Source of the DNA: Allorhizobium pseudoryzae
GTDB lineage: Bacteria > Pseudomonadota > Alphaproteobacteria > Rhizobiales > Rhizobiaceae
Assembly: GCF_011046245.1 (NCBI RefSeq)
Contig: NZ_CP049241.1
Coordinates: 2,682,001-2,746,000, forward strand
Direction of reading: 5' to 3'
Length of the DNA stretch: 64,000 nt
This document shows positions 1-9,180 of the stretch, in pieces; positions within the stretch are counted from its first letter, which is position 1; the number at the start of each line of letters is the position of its first letter. Position numbers and translations under genes: made by a program. Below the pieces are notes generated by a model. It saw only the letters and a program-made list of their open reading frames with translations. It was not told the origin of the DNA and did not search any database.

Positions 1-674
1 TCGCGGTTGTCTGTCAGCGATTGAGGGTCCTCGTAGCCCGTCAGTCCGACATCCGCAGCGCGCATCAGCACCATGGGTATGGCGCAGTCGATAGCCGTCA
101 CCTCGATGCCGTCGATCACGTCAACCGGTTTTCCCGTCGGCAGCAGCTTGCCGGTCTTCGCGCCGGCTGCATCCACAAAGGTGAGGGCGATCGGGGCGGC
201 AAGCCCCGGCACGCCGTCGATCGAGGAATCGCCGAGATAGATCACGTCCCTGCCGCTCGTCGGCACCTTGGCCTCGATCAGCTTGCCGGTGTTGACGTTA
301 TGGATGCGGACGAGCGTGTTTCGGCCCTTCGCCTCGATCAGGCCGGCCTCGATGGCAAACGGACCGACGGCTGCCAGCATGTTGCCGCAGTTGGGCGAAT
401 AATCGACGTACTGGCGGTCCGTCCGGACCTGCGCAAAGAGATAATCGACGTCGGCGCCTTTGATCGTGGACGGGCCGATGATCGCCACTTTTGAGGTGAC
501 GGGATTGCCGCCACCGATTCCGTCGATCTGCAGCGGGTGCCCGGAGCCCATGATGGACAACAGGGCGGCGTCACGCTGCGCCTGATCACGCGGAAGGTCG
601 GATGCCAGGAAAAACGGCCCGCGGGACGTTCCGCCGCGCATCAGCACACAGGGGATCCTCAGGAGATCATTCAT
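1..674 (-). CDS. PrpF/GalD-family isomerase (4-oxalomesaconate tautomerase-like), 3' end beyond window
   Basis: The reverse strand reads open from an ATG at 674 to the left edge (about 224 codons), so the C-terminal part is missing. The visible protein starts MNDLLRIPCVLMRGGTSRGP, and MRGGTSRGPFF is a hallmark of the PrpF family, which has the diaminopimelate-epimerase fold. Cys96 in SPNCGNM matches the family's catalytic cysteine position. Known relatives isomerise 2-methylaconitate or tautomerise 4-oxalomesaconate in gallate/protocatechuate breakdown. The divergent LysR gene at 779 suggests an aromatic or tricarboxylate catabolic operon. The exact substrate cannot be decided from this fragment. 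Confidence 0.8.
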   Translation of the reverse strand, partial: MNDLLRIPCVLMRGGTSRGPFFLASDLPRDQAQRDAALLSIMGSGHPLQIDGIGGGNPVTSKVAIIGPSTIKGADVDYLFAQVRTDRQYVDYSPNCGNMLAAVGPFAIEAGLIEAKGRNTLVRIHNVNTGKLIEAKVPTSGRDVIYLGDSSIDGVPGLAAPIALTFVDAAGAKTGKLLPTGKPVDVIDGIEVTAIDCAIPMVLMRAADVGLTGYEDPQSLTDNR

Positions 675-695
675 TTTCGCCTCAATTTTGCACGG

Positions 696-711
696 GATGG
701 ATCAATCCATC
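696..711. promoter_or_regulatory. Dyad in the intergenic region between the isomerase and LysR genes
   Basis: GATGGAT and ATCCATC form a perfect 7-bp inverted repeat separated by CA, in the middle of the 104-bp divergent region. LysR-type regulators usually bind dyads in exactly this position, so it is a candidate operator for the neighbouring LysR protein. Binding is an inference. Confidence 0.35.
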
Positions 712-778
712 GCGTTGTTGCAGTATGGGCAACAAAGGCGTATCTGTTAAATGCAATTTTCGGGAGTTTTATTGCGCA

Positions 779-1675
779 ATGAGCATCAATTGCGAAATTC
801 TGGATCTCCGGGCGTTTCAATCGGTGGTGGAATTCGGAAGCTTCCATCGAGCAGCGGAAGCGCTTCACATTTCCCAGCCCGCGCTGACGCGGCGCATTCA
901 GAAGCTCGAGCAGTCGATTGGAGCGCCGCTTCTGGAACGCACGACGCGCCATGTCGCCCCCACCGCGATGGGCCAGGAGGTGATGCCGCTCGTGCGGCGG
1001 ATGCTGGAGGAGTTCGACGGCTCGCTGTTTGCCGTCCGCGATGGCGCGCAGCGCCGCGGATTGATCACCATGGCTTGCGTGCCGACGGCGGCCTTCTACT
1101 TCCTGCCCACCGTCATCAAGACGTTTAGCGAGCAATATCCGCATATTCGCTTGCGCATCCGCGACCTGACCGCCAATGAAGGCCTGCAGGCGGTGGCACG
1201 GGGCGAGGTGGAATTCGGCATCAATCTGATGGGCAATTCGGACCCGGATCTGTCATTCGAACCTCTGATCGATGACCCATTCGTGCTGGCCATGCGCAAG
1301 GATCATCCGCTGGCGCAGTACGAGACGATCGAGTGGGGCCAGCTCGAACCCTATCCTTTGGTGGTCGTGGATCGGTCGAGCGGGAACCGGACGCTGCTCG
1401 ACGGCGCGCTCGCGCGACACAATCTGAAATTGAATTGGTTCTACGAGGTGACGCACCTCAACACGTCGCTGGGGCTGGTGGAAGCAGGGCTGGGGATTTC
1501 GGTGCTGCCCCGGCTTGCGACGCCACAGGAGGAACACCCCTTTCTCATTGCCAAGCCGATCGTCAATCCGGTCGTCTCACGAACGATCGGCATTGTTCAG
1601 CGTCGCAGCAGCGCCCTGTCGCCCGCAGCAGAGAAATTCGTCAAACTGCTGCTGAAAGTCTGGAAGACGCCATAA
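779..1675 (+). CDS. LysR-family transcriptional regulator
   Basis: A 298-residue protein of standard LysR length. The N-terminus has the winged helix-turn-helix: LDLRAFQSVVEFGSFHRAAE, then SQPALTRRIQKLE and LLERTTR. The rest fits the periplasmic-binding-protein-like effector domain, with VLPRLA near the end. An upstream in-frame ATG at 602 exists, but ATG 779 puts the HTH at the usual distance from the N-terminus. It is divergent from the PrpF/GalD-like gene, the classic layout for a LysR protein that controls its neighbour. The effector is unknown. Confidence 0.9.
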   Translation: MSINCEILDLRAFQSVVEFGSFHRAAEALHISQPALTRRIQKLEQSIGAPLLERTTRHVAPTAMGQEVMPLVRRMLEEFDGSLFAVRDGAQRRGLITMACVPTAAFYFLPTVIKTFSEQYPHIRLRIRDLTANEGLQAVARGEVEFGINLMGNSDPDLSFEPLIDDPFVLAMRKDHPLAQYETIEWGQLEPYPLVVVDRSSGNRTLLDGALARHNLKLNWFYEVTHLNTSLGLVEAGLGISVLPRLATPQEEHPFLIAKPIVNPVVSRTIGIVQRRSSALSPAAEKFVKLLLKVWKTP

Positions 1676-1840
1676 GACGGGACGTCATCGTGTGCGGCCG
1701 TCTTCTGCCGCCAGCAGTGTCTGCATCAGGCGTGCAACAGGAGGATTTCGCCCACGGGACTTCGTTTGATCGGCTTTCCAGATTGGCATCCCGCTTTGCC
1801 GAACGACGTCCAGGACCTGGAATGACAGCAACTTTTCCTG

Positions 1841-2602
1841 TCACCGCACGAAATGGATGTGCGGTTTTCCATCATAGGGGGAGGGAGACACATGCGCGTC
1901 CACAGAGAACACGTCGTTGAGCAGTTCGCGGGTCAGAACATCGTCAGGGGTGCCCGACGCAACGACCTTTCCTGCCTGCAGAACGAGCAGGCGATCACAA
2001 AACATTGCCGCATGGTTCAGGTCATGCAGCGCGATGATGCTGGTGATCCGAAGGTCCGAGACGAGCCGCAAAAGGCTGATCTGATGATGAACGTCGAGAT
2101 GGTTGGTCGGCTCGTCGAGAATGAGTTCCTTCGGGGATTGGGCAAGCGCGCGGGCCAAGTGGGCGCGCTGCTTTTCTCCCCCTGACAAGCTCTGCCAGGC
2201 GTCGTTCCGCTTGGCAGTCAGTTCCGTTCGATCAAGAGCATAGTTGACCGCAGCATCGTCCTCGGTGGTCCACCCGGAAAACATGGACCGATGCGGAAAA
2301 CGGCCAAGCTTGACGACATCTACGACCTTGAGATGCGCATTGGTGGTCGCGTGCTGTTCGATGAACGCGACACGCTGTGCAATCGTTCGCCGGCGCACCC
2401 GGCTGATGTCTTGTCCATCGAGGGTGATCTGCCCCGCATGGGGTCGCTTCAGCCCTGCCAGCAGCCGCAGCAGCGAGGTCTTTCCAGATCCATTCGGCCC
2501 GAGCAGTCCCAGCATTTCGCCAGGCTTGGCGGTCAGACACACCTCCTCGAGGATTGTCTTCGAGCCGACCTTCCAGCCAAGATTTTCCGCCCGTATGCTC
2601 AT
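1841..2602 (-). CDS. ABC transporter ATP-binding protein, iron-siderophore type (FecE/FhuC-like)
   Basis: A 253-residue ATPase with Walker A GPNGSGKT at 35-42, signature LSGGE at 139-143 and Walker B LILDEP at 160-165. It would energise import through the FecCD-type permease encoded just upstream. The ATG at 2602 overlaps the permease stop as ATGA, so a longer in-frame start at 2752 inside the permease gene is rejected. It is the last gene of the binding protein, permease, ATPase operon and converges on the LysR gene. The ligand (ferric siderophore, haem or cobalamin) cannot be told from sequence; iron is the most common for this set. Confidence 0.9.
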   Translation of the reverse strand: MSIRAENLGWKVGSKTILEEVCLTAKPGEMLGLLGPNGSGKTSLLRLLAGLKRPHAGQITLDGQDISRVRRRTIAQRVAFIEQHATTNAHLKVVDVVKLGRFPHRSMFSGWTTEDDAAVNYALDRTELTAKRNDAWQSLSGGEKQRAHLARALAQSPKELILDEPTNHLDVHHQISLLRLVSDLRITSIIALHDLNHAAMFCDRLLVLQAGKVVASGTPDDVLTRELLNDVFSVDAHVSPSPYDGKPHIHFVR

Positions 2603-3657
2603 GATGTGCGCTGAAGTTTGTAAAGGATGATGGAGAAGAAGGGAACGCCGACCAATGCGGTGACAACCCCGATGGGCAGTACCTGCTGTGGGATCAGCGT
2701 GCGCGAGGCGATATCCGCCAGCACCATGAACACCGCGCCGACAACCGCGCATGCGGGCAGGAGGCGCGCGTGGAGGGGGCCCACCACGAAGCGGGTGGCG
2801 TGTGGAACGACAAGCCCGACGAAGCCGATGGTGCCGACCATGCTCACGATCGTCGCGGTCATGATGGCAGTCAGGGCAAACAGAATGACCCGCGCTCGAC
2901 CGACATCGACCCCAAGGGATGAGGCCGCCTCATCGCCGAAGGCGAAGGCGTCAAGCACGCGCGAATAGAAGAGACAGACGATCAACCCGAGGCCGACGAT
3001 CACGGACACGAGCCCAAACTCCGGCCAGCGAACGCCGCCAAAGCTGCCGAGCAGCCAGAACATCACATCGCGCGCCTGCTGAGCATTGCCGGACGTGGTG
3101 ACGATATAGGAGGTCGCCGCGTTGAACAGTTGCGATGTCGCAACGCCGGCGAGGATCGTTCTGTCGGCGCCGCCGCGTGCACCGCTGGACAGAAGCGCCA
3201 CCAACAGAAACGCTGCGAATGCCCCGGCGAAAGCGCCGGCCGAAAGAGACACCGCGCCCGCACCAATTCCCAGGATGACGACCGCAACGGCCCCGGTCGA
3301 TGCGCCGGCTGAAATGCCGAGCACGTAGGGTTCTGCCAAAGGGTTCCGCAGCAGCGCCTGCATGATCGCCCCGCACAGGGCAAGGCCAGCGCCGCAAAAG
3401 ACCGCGACCAGTGCACGGCTCAGCCGGTACTCCCAGATCACGGTTTCGTGGATGCGGTTGAGCTGAACATCCGTCCAGCCCAGCTTGTTGGTGATCGCGG
3501 TATAGGTTGTTGACAACGGGATCGGCATGTCACCGATCCCCACGCTGATGGCAACGACCAGCGAGATGGCGACAAGCGAGACGAACGCGATGCCTGCAAT
3601 GGCAGCAACGCGTCGTGATGGCCGGCTTGACGTCCCGCGGAAGGTGACGGCCGTCAC
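2599..3657 (-). CDS. ABC transporter permease, FecCD family
   Basis: About 352 residues with many hydrophobic segments and the FecCD signatures RLSRALVAVFCGAGLALCG, QALLRNPLAEPYVLGISAGA and GTIGFVGLVVPHATR. It forms the membrane channel of the importer. The chosen start is GTG 3657, which overlaps the stop of the binding-protein gene as GTGA; the upstream extension to 3840 lies inside that gene and looks like a shadow. The C-terminus overlaps the ATPase start. FecCD permeases normally work as dimers, consistent with only one permease gene here. Confidence 0.9.
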   Translation of the reverse strand: MTAVTFRGTSSRPSRRVAAIAGIAFVSLVAISLVVAISVGIGDMPIPLSTTYTAITNKLGWTDVQLNRIHETVIWEYRLSRALVAVFCGAGLALCGAIMQALLRNPLAEPYVLGISAGASTGAVAVVILGIGAGAVSLSAGAFAGAFAAFLLVALLSSGARGGADRTILAGVATSQLFNAATSYIVTTSGNAQQARDVMFWLLGSFGGVRWPEFGLVSVIVGLGLIVCLFYSRVLDAFAFGDEAASSLGVDVGRARVILFALTAIMTATIVSMVGTIGFVGLVVPHATRFVVGPLHARLLPACAVVGAVFMVLADIASRTLIPQQVLPIGVVTALVGVPFFSIILYKLQRTS

Positions 3658-4676
3658 TTCAGGCCAAGCCTTTTCAGCTGTTCGGCCACCTGTTCGGCGC
3701 CGTAGATCGTTCGCACCGTCGGATTCATGGCCTGGCCGTCCATGACCACGATTGCCTTGTTCTTGACCGCGGGCATCTGCATCGTCGCGGGATCCGTGGT
3801 CAGGAACTTGATCTTGGCCTCCGACTTGTCGAGGTCCCATCGGTTGCGGTCGACCTGCGCGACGACAATGACATCGGGATTGCTGGCGATGATGCTTTCC
3901 CAGCCGATGGCGGGAGCCTCGGCCTCGGAGGAGATGGCGTTCGTTCCACCCAGCACATCGGCGATAAAGCCGGACGCAGTGTACTTACCGCCCACATACG
4001 CATCGGCAGACGGAGAGGGGCTGGAAAACCAGAAAACGTAGGAGAGCTTCTTTCCGTCCTTGGGCGCCTCGGCGCGCAACGCCGCCTCCCGCTTCTTCAG
4101 GTCGGCAATCAAGGCGTCGCCCCGGTCGCGGACATCGAAGATCTCGGCGAGTTCATCGATTTCCTGGTAAAGGGTGTCCATGTTCCAGAGCTTCGATCTG
4201 TCGCCGTAGCCAAACTTGTCCTTGGCCTGGCCTTCGGCGACGCACGTGCTCGGGGAGATGTAGCTTGGTACGCCAACCTTCTCGAAGTCCTCGCGCTTGG
4301 CAACCTTGCTCGAGGGGCCAAGCAGGCTTGGCAGCGCGGCTGCGACGAAATCCGGGTTCTGTGCCAGAATGGCTTCGAAGGTCGGGAATTCAACCGTCAG
4401 AACTTTGACTTTCGCATTGGCTTCGGCGAGTTGCGGAAGCACCTTGTTCGGCCAGAAGGCGGTGCCCGCCATCCGGTCTTCGAGCCCGAGGAGCAGCATG
4501 ATCTCCGCGCTGTTCTGGCCAAGGCCGATGGCGCGCTCCGGCGCCTTGTCAAACGTCACTTTCGCGCCGCAGTTCTCGATGGTCAGCGGATATGTCGTCG
4601 AGGCCGCCAGGGCCGGCATGGCGAGCAGGCCGGTGATTGCGCTCATACCTGCCCGTACAACTAACCTGTTGATCAT
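3654..4676 (-). CDS. Periplasmic iron-siderophore-type binding protein (TroA/FecB fold)
   Basis: A 340-residue exported protein. After a hydrophobic leader ending near MPALAA, the mature part begins YPLTIENCGAKVTFDKAPER, typical of the periplasmic binding domain PF01497, and continues with SAEIMLLLGLEDRMAG. The start MINRLVV (ATG 4676) has an AAGGACG Shine-Dalgarno about 8 nt upstream; an in-frame non-ATG start at 4697 is less likely. It is the first clear gene of the importer operon. No TonB receptor gene lies nearby, so the outer-membrane partner is encoded elsewhere. Confidence 0.88.
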   Translation of the reverse strand: MINRLVVRAGMSAITGLLAMPALAASTTYPLTIENCGAKVTFDKAPERAIGLGQNSAEIMLLLGLEDRMAGTAFWPNKVLPQLAEANAKVKVLTVEFPTFEAILAQNPDFVAAALPSLLGPSSKVAKREDFEKVGVPSYISPSTCVAEGQAKDKFGYGDRSKLWNMDTLYQEIDELAEIFDVRDRGDALIADLKKREAALRAEAPKDGKKLSYVFWFSSPSPSADAYVGGKYTASGFIADVLGGTNAISSEAEAPAIGWESIIASNPDVIVVAQVDRNRWDLDKSEAKIKFLTTDPATMQMPAVKNKAIVVMDGQAMNPTVRTIYGAEQVAEQLKRLGLK

Positions 4677-4891
4677 TACGTTCGTCCTTGTTTCCACTGT
4701 CCACCAGAGATGCGCTTCCTGTAATCATCATCGGCATGGAAAACAAGACTGTTTATGTCACCTTTCGTCGCAAATGAGAGGGGCGATGTTGCCTCTGATG
4801 CGATGACCTTCGCTGACACGGCAGATCGCAGCGTCAAGCGGAAGCCATCGCCGACAGGAGCCATTAAGTCCGTCAAGGCAATGGTCGGCAT
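4676..4891 (-). CDS. Possible 71-residue leader ORF coupled to the iron-binding-protein gene
   Basis: An ATG-started frame whose TAA stop overlaps the ATG of the binding-protein gene (TAATG), which would allow translational coupling. Its C-terminal half (SLVFHADDDYRKRIS) faintly recalls small haemin-uptake proteins of the HemP type, but the conserved KLILTK ending is absent. The start has no strong ribosome binding site. It may be a real small gene, a leader peptide, or chance. Confidence 0.25.
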   Translation of the reverse strand: MPTIALTDLMAPVGDGFRLTLRSAVSAKVIASEATSPLSFATKGDINSLVFHADDDYRKRISGGQWKQGRT

Positions 4892-4946
4892 CCAGGCTCA
4901 CGGGGTGACGCACCGGCCTCTGTCTCAGGCTTTGCGGCCCGTGCGG

Positions 4947-5561
4947 CTAGGCCCGACGATACTTTTCGATGAAGGCGTCGATCGTAAGCCCGCGGATGTC
5001 GGGAAGTGCGTGGCTCAGCGCCTCGTGTGACCAGTCCCACCAGGCGATTGCCAACAGGGCTTCGGCCTCAGCCTCGGTGAAGCGCCGCTTGATGAACTTG
5101 GCCGGAACGCCGCCGACGATGGTGTAGGGTTCGACATCCCTGGAGACGACCGCGCCGGCGCCGATCACCGCCCCCGTGCCGATCGTCACGCCGGCGAGCA
5201 CCGTGACGCCATGGCCGATCCACACATCGTGGCCGATGGTCACCCAGTGATCCTTGCGCCATTGGAAGAAGTCGGCGTCATCCTCGCCCAGACCATACTG
5301 CTGGGCGCGGTAGGTGAAATGGTGCTGGCTGGCGCGCCAGGTGGCGTGATTGCCCGGATTGATCCGCGCGCCTTCGGCGATCGAGCAGAACTTGCCGATC
5401 GTCGACCAGACGACATTGCCGCCCTTGACGATATAGGAATAGTCGCCGAACTGGCTGTCGCGCATCGTCACATGCGCCTGGATCTCCGTCCAGCGGCCGA
5501 GATCGCAACCGATGACGCTGGCGGTTTCATGGATGGTCGGCTCTTCGCGGAGCATCTTCAT
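4947..5561 (-). CDS. Hexapeptide-repeat acetyltransferase of phosphonate clusters
   Basis: A 204-residue left-handed beta-helix acyltransferase. Isoleucine-patch repeats run through [33 protein letters not shown] and [15 protein letters not shown], like xenobiotic/chloramphenicol acetyltransferases (CatB type). The ATG at 5561 overlaps the stop of phnE2 as ATGA, so it is the last gene of the phnCDE transport operon. A transferase of this kind is a recurrent member of phosphonate loci (TIGR03308-like). Acetylation of an aminophosphonate is a reasonable guess by analogy with PhnO, which is unrelated in fold, but is not shown. Confidence 0.85.
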   Translation of the reverse strand: MKMLREEPTIHETASVIGCDLGRWTEIQAHVTMRDSQFGDYSYIVKGGNVVWSTIGKFCSIAEGARINPGNHATWRASQHHFTYRAQQYGLGEDDADFFQWRKDHWVTIGHDVWIGHGVTVLAGVTIGTGAVIGAGAVVSRDVEPYTIVGGVPAKFIKRRFTEAEAEALLAIAWWDWSHEALSHALPDIRGLTIDAFIEKYRRA

Positions 5562-6421
5562 CGTGTGGTCCCCATGGTGCCGATGAAACGGGTGCGGATG
5601 ACGGCGGACAGGGCATCGATCACGTAGACCATCACGATGATCAAAAGGATGATCGACCAGGCCTCGTCCCAGCGGTAGGCGCCGATGCGGTCGGAGAGCA
5701 GGAAGCCGATGCCGCCGGCGCCGACGATGCCGAGAATGGTGCCGGAGCGAACGTTGGATTCGAAATTGTAGAGCGTGATCGACAGAAGCACCGGCATGAC
5801 CTGCGGCATCATGGCGAAACGGATCGCCTGCAGGCGAGAGCCGCCGGATGCGACCACCCCTTCCACCGGCTTGTTGGAAATGTTCTCGATGGCTTCGGCG
5901 TAGAGTTTCGCCAGCACGCCGACCTCGCTGACGGCAATCGCCATGACACCGGCGAGTGGCCCGAGCCCGAAGGCGCGGATGAAGACCAGCGCCAGGATCA
6001 GCGTTTCGAAGGCGCGGATGATATCGAAGCCGCGGCGCACGCCGAACCGCAGCAGCGCCAACCGGTTGATCGTCTTGGCGCCCAGGAAGGACTGCGGGAA
6101 GGCTGCGATGGCACCGAGGACGGTGCCGAGGAAAGCCATGGAAAGCGTCTCGCCCAAGCCCTCCAGGATCGCGGCGATTTCGTCCCATTCGGTCCAGACA
6201 TGCGGCGGCAACATGAAGGACAGCACGCGGCCCAGTCGTGCCAGTCCGTTGACGATGCGCTCCGGCGAAAAGCCGAAGTCGTAGAGGCACCAGGCAAACA
6301 GCGCGGCAAAGCAAGCGAACAGCGCCCATCGGCGCAGCCGAACGGCGAGCGGTTGGCGGAATGCCTGCGGCATCCTTTGACGCCAGTCGGCAATTTCAAT
6401 GGGAGAGATCGTGGTCTGCAT
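5558..6421 (-). CDS. phnE2: Phosphonate ABC transporter permease PhnE (second copy)
   Basis: A 287-residue inner-membrane permease starting [13 protein letters not shown] at ATG 6421, 2 bp after the phnE1 stop, with AAGGACC as ribosome binding site. The EAA loop reads [16 protein letters not shown] and is followed by further hydrophobic segments. It pairs with PhnE1 to form the channel for phosphonates delivered by PhnD. Upstream in-frame sequence to 6697 lies inside phnE1 and is a shadow. Confidence 0.92.
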   Translation of the reverse strand: MQTTISPIEIADWRQRMPQAFRQPLAVRLRRWALFACFAALFAWCLYDFGFSPERIVNGLARLGRVLSFMLPPHVWTEWDEIAAILEGLGETLSMAFLGTVLGAIAAFPQSFLGAKTINRLALLRFGVRRGFDIIRAFETLILALVFIRAFGLGPLAGVMAIAVSEVGVLAKLYAEAIENISNKPVEGVVASGGSRLQAIRFAMMPQVMPVLLSITLYNFESNVRSGTILGIVGAGGIGFLLSDRIGAYRWDEAWSIILLIIVMVYVIDALSAVIRTRFIGTMGTTR

Positions 6422-6423
6422 CG

Positions 6424-7350
6424 TCAGGTCCTTTCCAGGCCGATCAGCCTGTGGCGCAGCTTTTCCGAGCCCCAGTCGATGACGAAGACCGAAACGAAGA
6501 TGATGATGAAGAGCGCCGAGAGATCGGTGTATTCCTGCAGCGAGACGGCTGTGCGCAGTTCTTGGCCAAGACCGCCGGCGCCGACATAGCCGATGATCGA
6601 GGAGGAGCGCACATTGATCTCGAAGCGCAGCAGCGTGTAGCTGATGATGTTCGGCAGCACTTGTGGCACCGCGCCATAGCGGATCTGGTCCGCCCAACTG
6701 CCCCCGGAAGACTTGACGCCCTCCAGCGGCCGCATGTCGAGGTTCTCGTTGGCCTCCGAATACAGCTTGCCGAGCGAGCCGCAGGTGTGAAGCGCAATGG
6801 CCAGCACTCCGGCCATCGGGCCGACCCCGAAACAGAAAACGAAGATCAGCGCGAAGACGAGTTCCGGAACGGTCCGGGCAATCTCGAGACAGCGCCGGGT
6901 GATCGTCAGCACCCAGCGGTTGGGCGACAGGTTGCGCGAGGCCGGAAACGACAGCAGGAAGCCGCCCGCAACACCGAGCACCGTCGCCATGAAGGCGATG
7001 AGAACCGTCTCCAGCAGCAGCCAGGTCCAGATCTTCCAGCGCCAGAACCAGGTCGCAAGGTCACTGCCGAGCGTCCCCCAGGATAGAGCTGGAATGGTCT
7101 TGGCCAGATATTCCCCCAGACGCGGCAGGCCGGCGAGCAGGATCCAGCGTTCGGCGCGCGAGCCATCCGCAGCGGTGACCTGTGTCACCTTGAAGAAGTT
7201 GGCGAAATCGGCCGTCATCAGGAAAAGTGTGACAAACACCATCGCCACCAGCGCGATCCGCAGTCGTGCGCGATTGCGGTGGGCGGCAAACGCGCGTTCA
7301 AAATCAGCGATGGCGGATGACGTCGGAGGATCGGCAAAAGCGGCTGTCAT
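6424..7350 (-). CDS. phnE1: Phosphonate ABC transporter permease PhnE (first copy)
   Basis: About 308 residues. A long first hydrophobic helix (LRIALVAMVFVTLFLMTADF) is followed by a periplasmic-looking loop and the permease core with EAA-like loop EGVKSSGGSWADQIRYG. The in-frame ATG at 7389 lies inside an inverted repeat downstream of phnD, so MTAAFADP at 7350 is preferred; its ribosome binding site is weak. It sits between phnD and phnE2. Paired phnE genes are usual in rhizobial phosphonate importers. Confidence 0.9.
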   Translation of the reverse strand: MTAAFADPPTSSAIADFERAFAAHRNRARLRIALVAMVFVTLFLMTADFANFFKVTQVTAADGSRAERWILLAGLPRLGEYLAKTIPALSWGTLGSDLATWFWRWKIWTWLLLETVLIAFMATVLGVAGGFLLSFPASRNLSPNRWVLTITRRCLEIARTVPELVFALIFVFCFGVGPMAGVLAIALHTCGSLGKLYSEANENLDMRPLEGVKSSGGSWADQIRYGAVPQVLPNIISYTLLRFEINVRSSSIIGYVGAGGLGQELRTAVSLQEYTDLSALFIIIFVSVFVIDWGSEKLRHRLIGLERT

Positions 7351-7377
7351 GGCTGCGGTGTCCCAGGAAAAAGGAGA

Positions 7378-7400
7378 GGGCAGGCGCATCGCACCTGCCC
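7378..7400 (-). terminator. Intercistronic hairpin after phnD
   Basis: On the transcribed strand GGGCAGG and CCTGCCC pair across a 9-nt loop, followed by a pyrimidine run TCTCCTTTTTCC. It lies between the binding-protein gene and the first permease gene, where partial termination or 3'-end protection would raise PhnD output over the permeases. That role is inferred. Confidence 0.5.
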
Positions 7401-7410
7401 TTGGGTCTGG

Positions 7411-8313
7411 TCAGCTCTTGCGCTGGGCCTTCAGCCAGGCGCGCATGTCGACGATCCACTGGTACCGGTCGTGGTTGACATCGACATAGCCCTTGGCGGT
7501 GGAGCTTTCCGCGCCGCTCATTTCCTTGAAGGCCGCCGGATCGGCGGTCGGCACGTTCTTCACGGCGTCCTTCATGGCGCTGATCAGTTCCGGCGGCAGG
7601 TTCTTGCGCGCGGTGAAGGGGCCGGAGGTGATTTCGGGCGATTTCCAGATCCAGCAGATTTCGCCGGCCTTGATCATGCCCTTGGAGACCATGCGCTGCG
7701 GAATGCCGCTCTTTTCGTTGTTGATATAGGTCGCGGCGGCATCGAACTGGCCGTTCACCACGCCCTGCACGCCTGCCTCATGACTGCCAGAGAAGGGGAT
7801 GGCGGAGAAGTAGGTCGCGGGCTCAAAGCCCTGCTTCACCAGGTTATAGTTCGGAACCGCGTAGCCGCTGGTGGAATCCGGATCGGCAAAGGCCAGAACC
7901 TTGCCCTTCAGGTCTTCGATCTTCTTGTAGGGGCTGTCGCAGCGCACGGCGACAATCGAATAGTAACCGGTCGAACCGTCTTCCTGCTGGGCCGTCAACA
8001 GCGGTTCGACGCCGCCCTTGGTTTCGGTATAGGCCGCGGCATAGGCGGACGAACCGAGGAAGGCGAATTCGATCTGGTTTGCGGCCAGCGCCTGGATGAC
8101 GCCGTCATAGCTGCCGGCAGTGAAGATCTCGACATCGACGCCGAGCGTGCGCTTCAGATAATCCTTGAACGGCTGATAGCGGGCGAGACGGTCCTTTTCG
8201 TTCTCGGCCGAAGTAATGCCGAAACGAACGACCTTGTAGTCGGTCTTCCAGTCGGCGGCCATCGCGGGGACGGATACGAGGGCGAGAAGCGCGGTCGCGG
8301 CAAGAAATCGCAT
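7411..8313 (-). CDS. phnD: Phosphonate-binding periplasmic protein PhnD
   Basis: A 300-residue exported binding protein. A signal peptide ends at VPAMA-AD (about residue 20), followed by VVRFGITSAENEKDRLARYQ, the N-terminal strand typical of PhnD-type proteins. The phosphonate pocket region appears as FLGSSAYAAAY and DPDSTSGYAVP. It captures phosphonates and hands them to PhnE1/E2. It follows phnC by 24 bp in the phnCDE operon. The specific phosphonate bound is unknown. Confidence 0.93.
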   Translation of the reverse strand: MRFLAATALLALVSVPAMAADWKTDYKVVRFGITSAENEKDRLARYQPFKDYLKRTLGVDVEIFTAGSYDGVIQALAANQIEFAFLGSSAYAAAYTETKGGVEPLLTAQQEDGSTGYYSIVAVRCDSPYKKIEDLKGKVLAFADPDSTSGYAVPNYNLVKQGFEPATYFSAIPFSGSHEAGVQGVVNGQFDAAATYINNEKSGIPQRMVSKGMIKAGEICWIWKSPEITSGPFTARKNLPPELISAMKDAVKNVPTADPAAFKEMSGAESSTAKGYVDVNHDRYQWIVDMRAWLKAQRKS

Positions 8314-8337
8314 GGGTTTCTCCTTTGGGCTGAAGGG

Positions 8338-9144
8338 TCAGGCGTGAACCGCCGGGCGGATCGCCGTCGACGTCACGGATTCATTGAATTCACTGAGATC
8401 GTCGCTGCCATAGATGTCGCGCACGACATCGCCGGTGAGCTGGTGGGCGCCGCCGTCGAAGATGACGCGACCGGCGCGCATGCCGATGATGCGGTCGCAA
8501 TAGGCCCGCGCCGTATCCAGCGTGTGCAGGTTGACGAGTACGGTGATGCCGTCCTCGTTGTTGATCGACCGCAGCGCATCCATGACGCGGGTTGCATTGC
8601 CGGGGTCGAGGCTGGCGATCGGTTCGTCGGCCAGGAGAATGCGAGGGTTCTGGACGAGCGCGCGGGCAATCGCCACACGTTGCTGCTGCCCGCCGGAGAG
8701 CGTGCCGGCCTTTTGGAGCGCCTGGGGCGCGAGGTCCAGGCGATCCAGCGCCCGGATCGCCAGCGCCCGCTCCGCATCGGTGAAGCGCATGGCCATCGAG
8801 CTCGCAAAGCCATGCGCGGCAAGCCGGCCGACCAGCACGTTGGTCAGGACATCCAGGCGGTCGATGAGGTTGAACTGCTGAAAGATCATCGCGCACTGGC
8901 GCCGCCACTCACGCAACGACCGCCCCTTCAGCGCCGTGATCTCCTGGCCCCCGAAGGTGATGCGGCCATCGGTCGGTTCGACCAGCCGGTTCACCAGCCT
9001 CAGCAGGGTGGATTTGCCCGCACCGGAGCGGCCGATGATCCCGACGAATTCGCCGGGACCGATGTCGAGGCTGACGCCGTCCACCGCGCGGGTGGATCCG
9101 AAGCTGCGGCCAAGGCCGCTTAAGGTGAGATTGTGCTTTTCCAT
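8338..9144 (-). CDS. phnC: Phosphonate ABC transporter ATP-binding protein PhnC
   Basis: A 268-residue ATPase with Walker [10 protein letters not shown] near 39-47, [15 protein letters not shown] and Walker B ILLADEP, matching PhnC. The start MEKHNLTL (ATG 9144) is chosen over an in-frame upstream start at 9174. The upstream region carries a PHO-box-like repeat and the TCATTCGAATGA palindrome, so this is the first gene of the phnCDE1E2-acetyltransferase operon. Confidence 0.93.
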   Translation of the reverse strand: MEKHNLTLSGLGRSFGSTRAVDGVSLDIGPGEFVGIIGRSGAGKSTLLRLVNRLVEPTDGRITFGGQEITALKGRSLREWRRQCAMIFQQFNLIDRLDVLTNVLVGRLAAHGFASSMAMRFTDAERALAIRALDRLDLAPQALQKAGTLSGGQQQRVAIARALVQNPRILLADEPIASLDPGNATRVMDALRSINNEDGITVLVNLHTLDTARAYCDRIIGMRAGRVIFDGGAHQLTGDVVRDIYGSDDLSEFNESVTSTAIRPAVHA

Positions 9145-9180
9145 GGGGCCAATCCTGGCCCTCGTCTGTGACACGCCGAT

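Noticed and set aside
4677..4946. Cobalamin riboswitch upstream of the iron/cobalamin-type importer
   Set aside because: The conserved B12-box pattern was not found in the leader, so no riboswitch is called.
7471..9123. Long plus-strand frame (550 codons) opposite phnD and phnC
   Set aside because: It is antisense to two well-supported genes, has no family motifs and reflects the GC bias of the opposite strand.
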